64,000 nt of DNA from Flavobacterium sp. 9AF (lineage in GTDB: Bacteria; Bacteroidota; Bacteroidia; Flavobacteriales; Flavobacteriaceae): positions 1 through 64,000 of the forward strand of contig NZ_LR733561.1 of assembly GCF_902506265.1 (NCBI RefSeq), read 5' to 3'. Both the position numbers and the translations under genes were made by a program. A model generated the notes under the pieces. That model was not told where the DNA came from. It saw nothing but the letters and a program-made list of their open reading frames with translations, and searched no databases. This document shows, in pieces, positions 1 through 8,858 of this stretch (positions within the stretch are counted from its first letter, which is position 1; the number at the start of each line of letters is the position of its first letter).

Positions 1-124
1 ACAAACCATAGTCTTATAGGTTTAATTTTAATGATTTAACTATTTTTTAACTAAACATAATTTCGCAATTGGAATTCTACCAAAGAATTTAGTTGTAATT
101 TTGATTCCATAAAAATCATAACAT

Positions 125-490
125 ATGAAAGCCTTTTATAAATTTCTGATTCTCTTTTTAGCTTTTTCCTTTATAAATACTTACAGCCAAGAGAAAACAA
201 CACAGCAAGATATTAAAAAAGTTTATGTACTAAAGTCTGTTCAAAATAATGCCTATCAACATATTTATTTTCCCAAAACTAATTTTATTAAAAAGAGAGG
301 TGGTTTTGAAAATTATGAAACTTTAATAGATAAAAAAGTAATTGTTACAAAAAGAGTTAAACAAAAAAAAGATAGCTGGATTGTACTTCTAAAGTTAGAA
401 GATGGCACTAATTTTTTTGGAGTTTATCCTACTATTGAGGCTGATTTGGAAAAAGCTATTGAAAAAGGCGAACTAGAAATTGCGCTTTAA
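125..490 (+). CDS. Small secreted protein of unknown function
   Basis: I do not recognise a family for this 121-residue protein. Residues 1-21 look like a signal peptide: a basic start, a hydrophobic core rich in F, L and I, then a small-residue site before QEK. There is no lipobox cysteine, so a soluble or periplasmic product is more likely than a lipoprotein. The mature part is basic and contains neither cysteines nor repeats. A box TAATTTCG at 58-65 differs by one base from the Bacteroidetes -7 consensus TAnnTTTG and may be its promoter. It sits alone, 39 bases before the ArsC-like gene. Function is open. Confidence 0.7.
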   Translation: MKAFYKFLILFLAFSFINTYSQEKTTQQDIKKVYVLKSVQNNAYQHIYFPKTNFIKKRGGFENYETLIDKKVIVTKRVKQKKDSWIVLLKLEDGTNFFGVYPTIEADLEKAIEKGELEIAL

Positions 491-529
491 TTATATTCCT
501 TTAATCTATACTTTTGCAAAAAAGAATTC

Positions 530-880
530 ATGCGAAAAATATACTTTCTAAAAACTTGCGATACTTGTAAACGCATTATTAAATCATTGCCTAATACTGC
601 TGATTTTATTTTTCAAGATATAAAAGAAGAGCCTATTAGTGTAAAACAATTAGAAGAGATGTACACTTTGACCAATAGTTATGAAGTTTTATTCAGCAAA
701 AGAGCAAAACTTTATAAAGAAATGGGATTGAAAGATGAAGAATTACAAGAAGAGGATTTTAAACGTTACATTTTAGAGCATTACACCTTTTTAAATCGTC
801 CTGTCATTATTATAGAAGACAAAATATTTGTGGGTAATAGTCCTAAAACGTTACAAGCTGCTATAGACACTTTAAGCTAA
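530..880 (+). CDS. ArsC/Spx-family thioredoxin-fold protein
   Basis: A 116-residue ArsC-family protein. The N-terminus reads as the first beta strand of a thioredoxin fold followed by a CxxC motif, C10-D-T-C13. The middle has the helical insert typical of ArsC/Spx proteins, and RPVII near residue 90 fits the cis-proline region. Family members act as arsenate reductases, glutaredoxin-like reductases or, in Firmicutes, as the regulator Spx. No arsenic genes lie nearby, so arsenate reduction is only one option. A -7 box TACTTTTG is at 509-516. Its stop codon overlaps the next start by one base (TAATG), which suggests co-translation with the transporter. Confidence 0.8.
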   Translation: MRKIYFLKTCDTCKRIIKSLPNTADFIFQDIKEEPISVKQLEEMYTLTNSYEVLFSKRAKLYKEMGLKDEELQEEDFKRYILEHYTFLNRPVIIIEDKIFVGNSPKTLQAAIDTLS

Positions 881-1773
881 TGAGCAAGCGATCTTTAGCA
901 CTTTTAGGCGCCACTTTTGTAGCTTTAATTTATGGAGCCAATTTCACCATTGCAAAAGATGTGATGCCAACTTATGTGCAACCCTATGCTTTTATTTTAA
1001 TTCGAGTAATTGGTGCTTCTATTCTATTTTGGTTACTGACATTTTTGGGTCCAAAAGAAAAAATTGCACTCCAAGACTTTCCACGAATTATTGCCGCATC
1101 TTTGTTTGGTGTTGTCATCAATCAATTGTCTTTTTTTAAAGGACTCAGTTATACTTCACCAATTAGTGCTTCCGTTATTATGGTTACAGCACCTATAGTC
1201 GTTTTAATATTATCGGCTATTTTGCTTCGCGAAAAAATAGAATTCAAAAAAGTACTTGGCATTTTAATTGGTTTAACAGGAACATCCATTTTAATTTTAT
1301 ACGGAAAAGACATTAGTAATAGTACAAATGCTAGCTTAGGTAATTTTTTAGTGTTTGTAAATGCTTCCTCCTATGCCGTATATCTAATCATTGTTAAAAA
1401 ATTAATTTCTAAATACCATGCCTTTACTTTTATAAAGTGGATTTATACGTTTGGTTTGGTTTTTACATTTCCTTTTGCTTTTGAGGAATTTAAAGCCATT
1501 GAATGGGAAAACATACCAACAACTATTTACTACAACATAGGTTTTGTTGTTTTATTTACCACTTTTTTTGCCTATTTAATCAATTTAATGGCGATGAAAG
1601 AACTGAAACCTACTACCCTTTCCGTTTTTATTTATTTACAACCTTTGTTTGCCACCATCATTGCAATAAGTTTGCAAAAAGATGAATTGAATACTGTAAA
1701 ATTAATTTCAGCTTTATTAATTTTTATCGGAGTCTATTTGGTTACCCAAAAAAAAGCAATTTCTAAAGTATAA
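880..1773 (+). CDS. EamA/DMT-family transporter
   Basis: A 297-residue inner membrane protein with about ten hydrophobic segments and two tandem EamA halves, roughly residues 8-140 and 150-290. This is the usual size and layout of the drug/metabolite transporter superfamily. The second half opens with the family-like stretch NASSYAVYLIIVKK, and PITAS-like and TAPI motifs occur near residues 90-105. Substrates of this family (amino acids, purines, drugs) cannot be read from sequence. It is translationally coupled to the upstream ArsC-like gene by a one-base overlap, so the two probably form an operon. Confidence 0.88.
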   Translation: MSKRSLALLGATFVALIYGANFTIAKDVMPTYVQPYAFILIRVIGASILFWLLTFLGPKEKIALQDFPRIIAASLFGVVINQLSFFKGLSYTSPISASVIMVTAPIVVLILSAILLREKIEFKKVLGILIGLTGTSILILYGKDISNSTNASLGNFLVFVNASSYAVYLIIVKKLISKYHAFTFIKWIYTFGLVFTFPFAFEEFKAIEWENIPTTIYYNIGFVVLFTTFFAYLINLMAMKELKPTTLSVFIYLQPLFATIIAISLQKDELNTVKLISALLIFIGVYLVTQKKAISKV

Positions 1774-1864
1774 TTAATAAAAGTCCTGCTTTCAAAATAT
1801 CTAGTGACTTTTTACGCTTCACTTCTCACTATTTCTTATCTTTGACTTCTTTTTAAAATACGAT

Positions 1865-2725
1865 ATGATACTATCCATGACTGGTTTTGGTAAAGCCACT
1901 AAGCAATTGCCTAATAAAAAAATAAATGTTGAAATAAAATCGCTGAACAGTAAAGGACTGGATTTAAATATGCGCATGCCTTCTGCATATAGAGAAATGG
2001 AATTAAATTTACGTAATGACATTTCACAAAAATTAGAACGTGGAAAAGTTGACTTTTCATTATATATTGAAGTTACTGGTGAGGAAACCACGGCTAAAAT
2101 AAATGCTCCTGTTATAAAATCGTATATCAATCAAATGAAAGCCATTTTACCGGAAGCTGATGCTACAGAATTAATGAAAATGGCGGTTCGTATGCCAGAT
2201 GCTCTTAAAACTGAACGTGATGAAATAGATGAAAGCGAATGGAAGGAAATTCTACAAGTGATTAATGAAGCCTTAGAAAATATACTCACTTTTAGAAAAG
2301 ACGAAGGAAAATCACTGGAGAAAGAATTCCAATTACGTATTAGTAATATTCGCTCGTATATGGAACAAGCTTTATTATTAGATCCAGAAAGGGTTAAAAA
2401 TATTAAAGATCGTTTACAAAATGCAATCGAAGAATTAAATACAACCGTTGACGAAAATCGATTTGAACAAGAATTAATTTATTATCTTGAAAAATTAGAT
2501 ATTACGGAAGAAAAAGTACGTTTGACAAATCATCTAGACTATTTCTTAGAGACTTTGAACGGAAAAGAAGCTAATGGTAGAAAACTTGGCTTTATTACCC
2601 AAGAAATGGGACGAGAAATTAATACAATGGGTTCCAAGTCAAATCATGCAGAAATGCAGAAATTAGTCGTGATGATGAAAGATGAATTGGAAAAAATCAA
2701 AGAACAAGTATTGAATGTTTTATAA
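1865..2725 (+). CDS. yicC: YicC/YloC-family endoribonuclease
   Basis: A 286-residue YicC-family protein of normal length. It starts with the family signature MILSMTGFGK and ends with the conserved DUF1732-type C-terminal region, with NGKEANGRKLGFITQEMGRE around residues 233-252. E. coli YicC and B. subtilis YloC are reported RNA endonucleases. The gene lies directly upstream of gmk, an association also common in other bacteria. A -7 box TATCTTTG at 1837-1844 suggests that transcription of the yicC-gmk unit starts here. The start is supported by the N-terminal signature. Confidence 0.93.
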   Translation: MILSMTGFGKATKQLPNKKINVEIKSLNSKGLDLNMRMPSAYREMELNLRNDISQKLERGKVDFSLYIEVTGEETTAKINAPVIKSYINQMKAILPEADATELMKMAVRMPDALKTERDEIDESEWKEILQVINEALENILTFRKDEGKSLEKEFQLRISNIRSYMEQALLLDPERVKNIKDRLQNAIEELNTTVDENRFEQELIYYLEKLDITEEKVRLTNHLDYFLETLNGKEANGRKLGFITQEMGREINTMGSKSNHAEMQKLVVMMKDELEKIKEQVLNVL

Positions 2726-2740
2726 TTCAAACTTATCATC

Positions 2741-2786
2741 CTGAACTTGTTTCAGGAACTAAAAAAAGACACTGAAACAAGTTCAG
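2741..2786. repeat. Palindromic intergenic repeat (hairpin)
   Basis: CTGAACTTGTTTCAG (2741-2755) and its exact reverse complement (2772-2786) are separated by 16 bases in the 82-base gap between yicC and gmk. Flanking bases (CATC left, TGTGAC right) extend the similarity imperfectly. This looks like a dispersed REP-type element of flavobacterial genomes. It has no T tract, so it is not a typical terminator, and yicC and gmk could still be co-transcribed through it. Confidence 0.65.
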
Positions 2787-2807
2787 TGTGACAAAATCAT
2801 TAAAAGA

Positions 2808-3386
2808 ATGACAAAAGGAAAATTATTTGTGTTTTCAGCTCCATCTGGATCAGGAAAAACCACAATTGTAAGACACTTATTAGAACAACCCGATTTGAAT
2901 TTAGAATTTTCTATCTCTTGTGCTACGAGAGATCCTAGAGGAGAAGAAGTAAATGGAAAAGATTATTATTTTATTTCTTGGGAAACATTCAAACAACACA
3001 TCAAGAATGAAGACTTTATTGAATGGGAAGAAGTGTATACCAATAATTTTTATGGCACATTAAAAAAAGAAGTGGAACGCATTTGGGCTTTGGGTAAACA
3101 TGTAATTTTTGATATTGATGTGGTGGGTGGCTTGCGTATTAAACACAAATTTCCTGACGAAACCTTAGCTGTTTTTGTAAAACCTCCAAGTGTAGATGAA
3201 TTAAAACGCAGATTAAAATTACGTTCTACTGAAAGTGAAGATAAAATTAATATGCGAATTGCTAAAGCTTCGGTGGAATTAGCCACTGCTCCACAATTTG
3301 ATAAAATTATTAAAAATTACGATTTAGATACTGCGAAAGAAGAAGCGTATCAATTAGTGAAGGAGTTTATTAATAAAAGCAACTAG
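2808..3386 (+). CDS. gmk: Guanylate kinase
   Basis: A 192-residue guanylate kinase, the enzyme that phosphorylates GMP to GDP with ATP in the cytosol. The Walker A loop SAPSGSGKTT lies at residues 10-19, followed by the GMP-binding region SCATRDPRGEEVNGKDYYF and the lid arginines RRLKLRSTESEDKINMR. Length and order match the family. It lies 82 bases behind yicC, with a palindromic repeat between, and ahead of a small unknown gene and nadD. Essential and presumably constitutive. Confidence 0.97.
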   Translation: MTKGKLFVFSAPSGSGKTTIVRHLLEQPDLNLEFSISCATRDPRGEEVNGKDYYFISWETFKQHIKNEDFIEWEEVYTNNFYGTLKKEVERIWALGKHVIFDIDVVGGLRIKHKFPDETLAVFVKPPSVDELKRRLKLRSTESEDKINMRIAKASVELATAPQFDKIIKNYDLDTAKEEAYQLVKEFINKSN

Positions 3387-3412
3387 TAAAGAGTGATTTG
3401 CGATATATTCAA

Positions 3413-3709
3413 ATGGAAAAACTAGAACTCTATACTTATATATTAGAATTTAGAGGAGGTACTTATTCCACACAAGTTTATGCAGAAAACTTATCCATTT
3501 CAATCGAAAAATGGTTAGAAAAACTAATTGAAGAAAAAAATGAAATAAAATATTTGGGAAATACTACTATAATTAATTTAAAATCTCAGATAAAGAATAA
3601 ACAAGAATCTCCAACAAGTTTAAAAGGATTAAAAAACATTTGGTATTTTAGATTAAATTTTAAGCAAGGAGTATTTTCAGTAAATATTATTAAAACTTCT
3701 ACCGTTTAA
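3413..3709 (+). CDS. Conserved small protein of unknown function
   Basis: A 98-residue protein with no signal peptide or membrane segment. The open frame extends back to a TTG at 3398, but the ATG at 3413 gives the natural start MEKLELYTYILEF. It looks like an alpha/beta fold: a beta hairpin with EFRGGTYSTQVYAENL, an amphipathic helix near residues 27-45, and two more strands at the C-terminus. I do not recognise a family. It lies between gmk and nadD on the same strand and may be part of that transcript. Confidence 0.7.
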   Translation: MEKLELYTYILEFRGGTYSTQVYAENLSISIEKWLEKLIEEKNEIKYLGNTTIINLKSQIKNKQESPTSLKGLKNIWYFRLNFKQGVFSVNIIKTSTV

Positions 3710-3725
3710 AAAATTATAAATTCTA

Positions 3726-3757
3726 ATTACGAAGATTGCTTCGTACCTCGCAATGAC
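3726..3757 (-). repeat. Dispersed REP-like element ending at the nadD start codon
   Basis: This roughly 32-base element contains the inverted halves ACGAAG and CTTCGT. A close copy lies at 37107-37136 with three substitutions and one indel. In both places the element ends in AATGAC immediately before the ATG of a gene read in the same relative direction (nadD here, a small unknown gene there). It therefore takes up the whole ribosome-binding region of nadD. Confidence 0.65.
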
Positions 3758-4339
3758 ATGAAAATCGGTTTATATTTCGGAACATTTAATCCTATTCATA
3801 TTGGTCATTTAATCATTGCCAACCACATGGCGGAACATTCTGATTTGAATCAAGTTTGGATGGTGGTTACCCCTCATAATCCTCATAAAAAGAAAAGTAC
3901 GTTGTTAGATGATTATCATCGTTTGCACATGGTTCATTTGGCTTCGGAAGAATATCCTAAAATCCAACCTTCTGACATTGAGTTCAAACTACCGCAACCT
4001 AATTATACGGTTCATACGTTAGCTCATTTACAAGAAAAATATCCGAAATATGAATTTTCATTAATCATGGGTGAAGACAACTTAAACTCGTTACACAAGT
4101 GGAAAAACTACGAGGTAATTTTACAAAATCACGACATTTATGTGTATCCTAGATTAAATGCGGGTGAGATGGATGAACAGTTTGCCAATCACCCTAAAAT
4201 TCATAGAATTGGCGCACCAGTGATTGAATTGTCTTCGACTTTTATTCGAAATAGCATTAAAAACAACAAAAATGTAGTGCCGATGTTACCACATAAAGTT
4301 TGGGAATATGTGGAGCATAATTTGTTTTATAAGAAGTAA
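3758..4339 (+). CDS. nadD: Nicotinate-nucleotide adenylyltransferase
   Basis: A 193-residue NadD, which joins ATP and nicotinate mononucleotide to give deamido-NAD; some homologues also accept NMN. The nucleotidyltransferase signature GTFNPIHIGH is at residues 8-17, and the C-terminal ISSTFIR-type motif appears as LSSTFIRNSI near residue 166. The start is fixed by the family N-terminus MKIGLYFGTFNP. There is no Shine-Dalgarno sequence; a dispersed repeat abuts the start codon. It lies about 2.6 kb from the Nampt gene on the other strand, so the two could feed the same NAD pool. Confidence 0.96.
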   Translation: MKIGLYFGTFNPIHIGHLIIANHMAEHSDLNQVWMVVTPHNPHKKKSTLLDDYHRLHMVHLASEEYPKIQPSDIEFKLPQPNYTVHTLAHLQEKYPKYEFSLIMGEDNLNSLHKWKNYEVILQNHDIYVYPRLNAGEMDEQFANHPKIHRIGAPVIELSSTFIRNSIKNNKNVVPMLPHKVWEYVEHNLFYKK

Positions 4340-4378
4340 GAACTTTTCTTAATTTTATAGAAATTTTAAAAAATTTAC

Positions 4379-5524
4379 ATGAAAAATTATGTTAGTAAGT
4401 TAATTGACCGAAACCTTCAAAAGAAAAGAGAGTCAGGAATAACATCTTATGTTCTTTACTCTGTATTAATTTTAGTTTTTTATAAATTAACACAGCTATA
4501 TAGTGTAATTCCTTTTAAAAAAGACTTTTGGGATGTTTTCATAATCTTCACTACTACTTTAAACATTTGTTTAGGATTATTCTTTATAATTTCAATTTAT
4601 TTTGAAACAACAAAACATACATCTTCTATTAGAATAAAATTAAATAATAATAAGAGAAATTTATTAGACGAATTATTAATAATTTTAGTTATCTTTTTAC
4701 CTTTTGGGTTTTCTTCTTTGTTAGCATATCATGACTATTTTTATTTAAACACATCCAACTGGTACTCTATTATAATATCAATTCTTGAATTTATATTTTT
4801 CATAATAACATTTTCACTCTTGAAATATGAAAGAAAAAATAGAAATAAAATAGAGATTACAGAAGGATCCACATTAACAAATGATGACAGAAATTGGTTT
4901 TCAGTTACAGTTTATCTACTTGGTGCTTTTATAATAATTTATTCAATTATAAATTTACATTGTGTAAATTCTAATATTCCCAAACTAAATATTTTGATTT
5001 TTAGCATTTTATTTTATTCTGTCTTTTTTATAGTATTAAAGATATTTCAACTAAAAGAAAGTGATAATTTCATCAATGCACTTGAAAAGTTTGAATATGA
5101 AATAAATATGAAAAATCTTTCAGATAATGATATAAGAATAGAATTACAAAAAAATTATTTTGGATTTCTTATAAGCGATTGGATTAAGTACAATTACGAT
5201 TTAATAAACTCTTTTGAAAATGAAACAGATAAAGAATTTGCTTATTTGATTGATGAATCAGTTGCTGACTTACAAAAAAGAGCTCATGAATTTTCACAAA
5301 AAAATAAATCAAGTATTTCATTTATAGAGCAAAATAAGAATTCAAATATATTAAAATTAGAGAAAGATATTATCAATAAGAAAAATAGGTTTTATTATAG
5401 CAAATTAAAAGAAATTGAAGGTTTTTATGATAATTCTGAAATTGAAGGTGATCAGAAAATTGAATTAACTCATCTTAGAGAAACATTAATTGAAAAAATT
5501 AAACAGATTAATAAATCCCACTAA
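4379..5524 (+). CDS. Integral membrane protein of unknown function with helical tail
   Basis: A 381-residue protein with about six hydrophobic segments between residues 20 and 225, in three pairs near 20-75, 95-150 and 170-222. A charged, probably cytosolic helical region of about 150 residues follows and contains likely coiled-coil stretches, for example DLQKRAHEFSQKNK. I do not recognise the family. Its base composition is even more AT-rich than that of its neighbours, and it breaks the run of core genes between nadD and the NAD cluster. It may be an accessory gene. Confidence 0.7.
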   Translation: MKNYVSKLIDRNLQKKRESGITSYVLYSVLILVFYKLTQLYSVIPFKKDFWDVFIIFTTTLNICLGLFFIISIYFETTKHTSSIRIKLNNNKRNLLDELLIILVIFLPFGFSSLLAYHDYFYLNTSNWYSIIISILEFIFFIITFSLLKYERKNRNKIEITEGSTLTNDDRNWFSVTVYLLGAFIIIYSIINLHCVNSNIPKLNILIFSILFYSVFFIVLKIFQLKESDNFINALEKFEYEINMKNLSDNDIRIELQKNYFGFLISDWIKYNYDLINSFENETDKEFAYLIDESVADLQKRAHEFSQKNKSSISFIEQNKNSNILKLEKDIINKKNRFYYSKLKEIEGFYDNSEIEGDQKIELTHLRETLIEKIKQINKSH

Positions 5525-5549
5525 GTTTTAAACCTAGCGGGATTTTCCT
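5513..5549. terminator. Intrinsic terminator between convergent genes
   Basis: A near-perfect stem pairs AATCCCACTAAG with CCTAGCGGGATT (5513-5545) around a TTTTAAA loop, followed by TTTTCC. It overlaps the stop codon of the membrane protein gene and lies about 95 bases from the convergent lipoprotein gene, so it probably ends the plus-strand transcript. Confidence 0.6.
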
Positions 5550-5641
5550 TTCATCAAAATGACAATATGAAGTAAAATATCTGATAAAACTACCTCACTC
5601 GCATGCAAATATCTTCTAGAGCATAACCAAACACTATTTTA

Positions 5642-6313
5642 TTAATCTGAAGAAAACTTCAAATTCAGTTTAGTTTCAAGAATTTTTTGTTCTTCTTTAG
5701 TTAATCGCATCAATGCAATGGCTTGTCCATAACCAAATCCATCATCAGACAAACATTCTACAATTCGTACATCTTTATTTGTTAATTCTTTCAAACAAGT
5801 GCTAAAGACACTTTCATTAAGCCAATCATTATTATATTCAGGTTCAAATAAAACTAATGAGTCATTTGAAATAAAAGAGACTTTAATTGGTCCTGTTTCA
5901 GATTCCCATTTTTCTTTTATTTCTTTCGGTTGGAATTGATTGTTTGATAGTTTACTAAATGCATTAATTACGTTTATATAAACGTTGTTATCTTTTGCTA
6001 CATCTGCTTCTAAGTCTAAAAAAAGCAATCTAGTATTATCATACTCAGCTAATTCAATCACACCTAGTTCCATTCCAGGGTCATAAGGTTTCTTAAAAAT
6101 TTCTGAATATTTCTCTTTTCTAATGGAATATAAAGAATCATATACTTGCAAATTTGTTAACTCTTCATACTTCTCAAAAAATCCAGCACTTCTTAGAACA
6201 TTTATATTTTCAACAACCTTTTCTTTAGTTATTTTCATTAGTTTTTTTTCATTTGAATTACAAGACATCAATAAAATTAGTGCCAAAACTTGAAACATAG
6301 GTTTTAAACTCAT
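5642..6313 (-). CDS. Lipoprotein of unknown function
   Basis: A 223-residue protein with a lipoprotein signal peptide: hydrophobic residues 6-16 followed by the lipobox LMSC, cysteine at residue 18. The mature part is acidic and mostly alpha/beta in appearance, with two cysteines in STCLKEL and VECLSDDG. No family was recognised. It is the last gene of the minus-strand NAD run, 18 bases after the Nampt stop codon, and could be read through from that operon. Nothing in its sequence links it to NAD, so this may be only position. Confidence 0.72.
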   Translation of the reverse strand: MSLKPMFQVLALILLMSCNSNEKKLMKITKEKVVENINVLRSAGFFEKYEELTNLQVYDSLYSIRKEKYSEIFKKPYDPGMELGVIELAEYDNTRLLFLDLEADVAKDNNVYINVINAFSKLSNNQFQPKEIKEKWESETGPIKVSFISNDSLVLFEPEYNNDWLNESVFSTCLKELTNKDVRIVECLSDDGFGYGQAIALMRLTKEEQKILETKLNLKFSSD

Positions 6314-6331
6314 AAGATTTTGAAATAAAGA

Positions 6332-7780
6332 CTACCTCACTCGCTTACGAATATCTTCCAAAGCATGATCCACCAATAATTTTCCATCTCGGAACACTTC
6401 TTGCATTTCTCCTTGTTGCTCTTCTTCCCAAGAAACCTCATCTTTTAGGTTGTATTTCCCATCTAAAAGTTCGATTTTCATTAAGCCTTTTGCCGATTTT
6501 TTAGTACCATCATCTGTAATAGGATCTTTAAAAATGGCTCTTCCTTCTCCATTTACTTCACCATAAGTTGCTTTCATGGCAAAACCAAACGTATCTCTAG
6601 TATTGTATTGATACGTAAACGAACCTATTCCCAAAACCACATTCGTAGAAGCAAATCCTTTTTTCTTTAATTCTTCACATATTCTAGTCGCTCTGTCCAT
6701 CGTAATACTATCGCCATAAATTGCTCCAATTTGCGGAACCAATTCTTTATATCCTTTCGCATTAATAGTTCCCCCAAAAGTATCCCAAAGCAGCTCTACA
6801 ACACCTTTTCTTTCTTGTTCGGTTTTTCCATTCGGGTTACCGCATAAAATATAAATTGGATCGCCACTATCTGGTCGAATTACCACTTTACCTTCTCTCG
6901 CAATAATTTCTTCTTTCAATCTCGGTAAATAATCGGTTAGTACTTTCCATAAATCCCAAGTATCAGAAACGATAGACACAATACCTTTTGGATACACCTC
7001 ACAAATTAATCGTTTGAACGTATCGTATTCTCCTTCAGTTGTTCCCATACACATTACCGAATGCTCTGTAGCTGCAACTGAACCACCAATTAACATGGCA
7101 TCGGAATTGGCATTGTAATAGGTTTCCAGAAAATCAATGGCAGGGATGGTATCTGTTCCTGTAAAACTCAATAAATGTCCGGCAGCTGAAAGCACTGCAG
7201 CTTCAATACCAGCCATGCCACGCATAGAAAAATCGTGTGCTTGCCAATCGACAAATTCTGGAATGGAAGCTGTATCTTGCGCATATTGGTCTAAAATTTT
7301 ACGATATTGTTTTGCAATAGTAGCCGAATTACAGGGCAACCAAACCACTGCTGAAAGTAACGTTTCAAAATAATTGGTCAACCAAAAGAATTCCGATTGG
7401 GTATTGTACATGGTAAACATAGGTGTACGAATGGGCACACTCACTCCTTCAGGTAAGGCTTTGAATACCATTGGAATATATCCTAAATCATGTAAATCTT
7501 CAATATGTTGAATTCCAACTTGGTTTTCACCCAAATAATTATTGATACGACGTGCATATTTTTGGACTACTTCTTCTTTAGGTTTTGCAAAAAAATGATT
7601 TTGAAAATCTTCTAAAATGTATTTTTTTATAAAATATTGTAATCCAAAGAATACCACTTCATTAACGCCTTCAATTCTTGATTTTCTAGGTGTCCAATTG
7701 GAATATACTAAACTTGTTCCATTTGGGTATTGTCTTCTGTGATCAACTTTGTAACCGTCGGTTAACAGTAATGGGTTCAT
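6332..7780 (-). CDS. nadV: Nicotinamide phosphoribosyltransferase (Nampt/NadV-like)
   Basis: A 482-residue enzyme close to the length of human NAMPT (491). It would make NMN from nicotinamide and PRPP. Visible family features are TDGYKVDH near the N-terminus, HDFSMRG (182-188), GTDT with D210 (equivalent of the amide-selecting D219 of human NAMPT), TEHS with the catalytic-type H240 (human H247), and IRPDSGDP (301-308) for the phosphoribosyl group. The motif Tyr of human FGYRG is Met here. It is the last enzyme of the NAD cluster, 7 bases after the PurA-like gene. Phage Namat enzymes are Nampt homologues that use ADP-ribose pyrophosphate instead of PRPP; that remains possible here given the divergent PRPP-synthetase-like partner. 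Confidence 0.93.
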   Translation of the reverse strand: MNPLLLTDGYKVDHRRQYPNGTSLVYSNWTPRKSRIEGVNEVVFFGLQYFIKKYILEDFQNHFFAKPKEEVVQKYARRINNYLGENQVGIQHIEDLHDLGYIPMVFKALPEGVSVPIRTPMFTMYNTQSEFFWLTNYFETLLSAVVWLPCNSATIAKQYRKILDQYAQDTASIPEFVDWQAHDFSMRGMAGIEAAVLSAAGHLLSFTGTDTIPAIDFLETYYNANSDAMLIGGSVAATEHSVMCMGTTEGEYDTFKRLICEVYPKGIVSIVSDTWDLWKVLTDYLPRLKEEIIAREGKVVIRPDSGDPIYILCGNPNGKTEQERKGVVELLWDTFGGTINAKGYKELVPQIGAIYGDSITMDRATRICEELKKKGFASTNVVLGIGSFTYQYNTRDTFGFAMKATYGEVNGEGRAIFKDPITDDGTKKSAKGLMKIELLDGKYNLKDEVSWEEEQQGEMQEVFRDGKLLVDHALEDIRKRVR

Positions 7781-7787
7781 ATAACTT

Positions 7788-8858
7788 TTATTTTATTTGT
7801 TTAAAAAATTTTGATTCTGGTCCATAAGAACCATAAATGGCCTCAAATGTAGTGCTTAATTTATCAATATTAAGTTTGTGATTGTATTGATCCAAACAAG
7901 TAATTACTAAACTCTTTTGGGTTGGTTTTGAATATATTTGATCTATTTGTAAAGCGTGAAGTAACAATTCTTCATCTACTTTTCCCAATCGCAGTTCTTT
8001 TTGATACTCGTTAAACACACACGTTTCTTCCTCATTATTTATTAGTTCAAGCGTTTCTTCATTTGGCATCCATCCACTTCCATGTCTTGTAAGATAACAT
8101 CTTGTCACATAGAATATTTCTATATCTTGAATATCTAATTGTTTACAAATCTCCATTGCGTTCTTGGAAGTTGTGTTTGCATAGGTTACATTAGGAAATA
8201 CACCATGATTCATATCTAATAAAACGCCCTGACTTCCTTCAAAAATAAAGGTTTTATAGTTTTCTAAGAAATCATAATTAGAAATTTTCCAATCTATTTT
8301 TGCGATACAATCTAAGAAATAGGCAACTTCATTTTGCAATTCATTATCATTGGAAACACCATAATAAGTTGCTATGTTTTTTAATTTTTGGATAAGGAAA
8401 TTTTGTGGCCCAATTAAGTCTATAGCAAATAACTTGTACGCGCCTTCATTGCGTTTCATCGTTGCACCAATTCCTTTACCACAAGAACCATGTGTTAGAT
8501 TCTTTGCGTTATTTCGGTTTTGCCAAACATCAAAAGGTGTAGTTATTTTGGCTAACGGATGAATGTACAAGTTGGTGTTTCCTCTTTTTTCTTTTAATTC
8601 CAAAAATTCATTGTACAAAAGAGACGGATGAATCGTGCAATGTTCGCTAAAATACGATGGCAAACCGCGCAATGCACCACTAGCAAAACTAGAATGAATA
8701 TGCTTTTTCCCATTAAGCATTACCGTGTGTGCTGCTTGTTGTCCACCAGAAAAACGAACCACTATAGCTTCAGGATTTTGGCTACAAAGGAAATCGGTTG
8801 TAATGCCTTTTCCTTCATCTCCAAATCCTAAACCTATCACAATTTTGGCTTTTTTCAT
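7788..8858 (-). CDS. Short divergent adenylosuccinate synthetase homologue (PurA-like)
   Basis: A 356-residue PurA homologue; genuine PurA has about 425 residues. Kept motifs are the P-loop GFGDEGKG (11-18) with catalytic-type D14, the catalytic-type H44, EGSQGVLLD and TRHGSG. Changed motifs are GGQQAAHT where PurA has GGNNAGHT, GSCGKGIG where PurA has GTTGRGIG, and ITCLDQ where PurA has the guanine-binding TKLD. Loss of the lysine there and of about 70 residues suggests a changed nucleotide substrate. It follows the VWA gene with no spacing and precedes Nampt by 7 bases. It is probably a specialised paralogue and not the purine-pathway enzyme. Confidence 0.82.
   Translation of the reverse strand: MKKAKIVIGLGFGDEGKGITTDFLCSQNPEAIVVRFSGGQQAAHTVMLNGKKHIHSSFASGALRGLPSYFSEHCTIHPSLLYNEFLELKEKRGNTNLYIHPLAKITTPFDVWQNRNNAKNLTHGSCGKGIGATMKRNEGAYKLFAIDLIGPQNFLIQKLKNIATYYGVSNDNELQNEVAYFLDCIAKIDWKISNYDFLENYKTFIFEGSQGVLLDMNHGVFPNVTYANTTSKNAMEICKQLDIQDIEIFYVTRCYLTRHGSGWMPNEETLELINNEEETCVFNEYQKELRLGKVDEELLLHALQIDQIYSKPTQKSLVITCLDQYNHKLNIDKLSTTFEAIYGSYGPESKFFKQIK

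Noticed and set aside
1819-2130. Minus-strand frame of 103 residues
   Set aside because: It is the shadow of yicC, which has a clear family signature on the plus strand.
7788-8858. PurZ-type enzyme of phage Z-genome synthesis
   Set aside because: Length is similar, but PurZ replaces the catalytic aspartate of GDEGKG, which is kept here, and no Z-genome partner genes are near.
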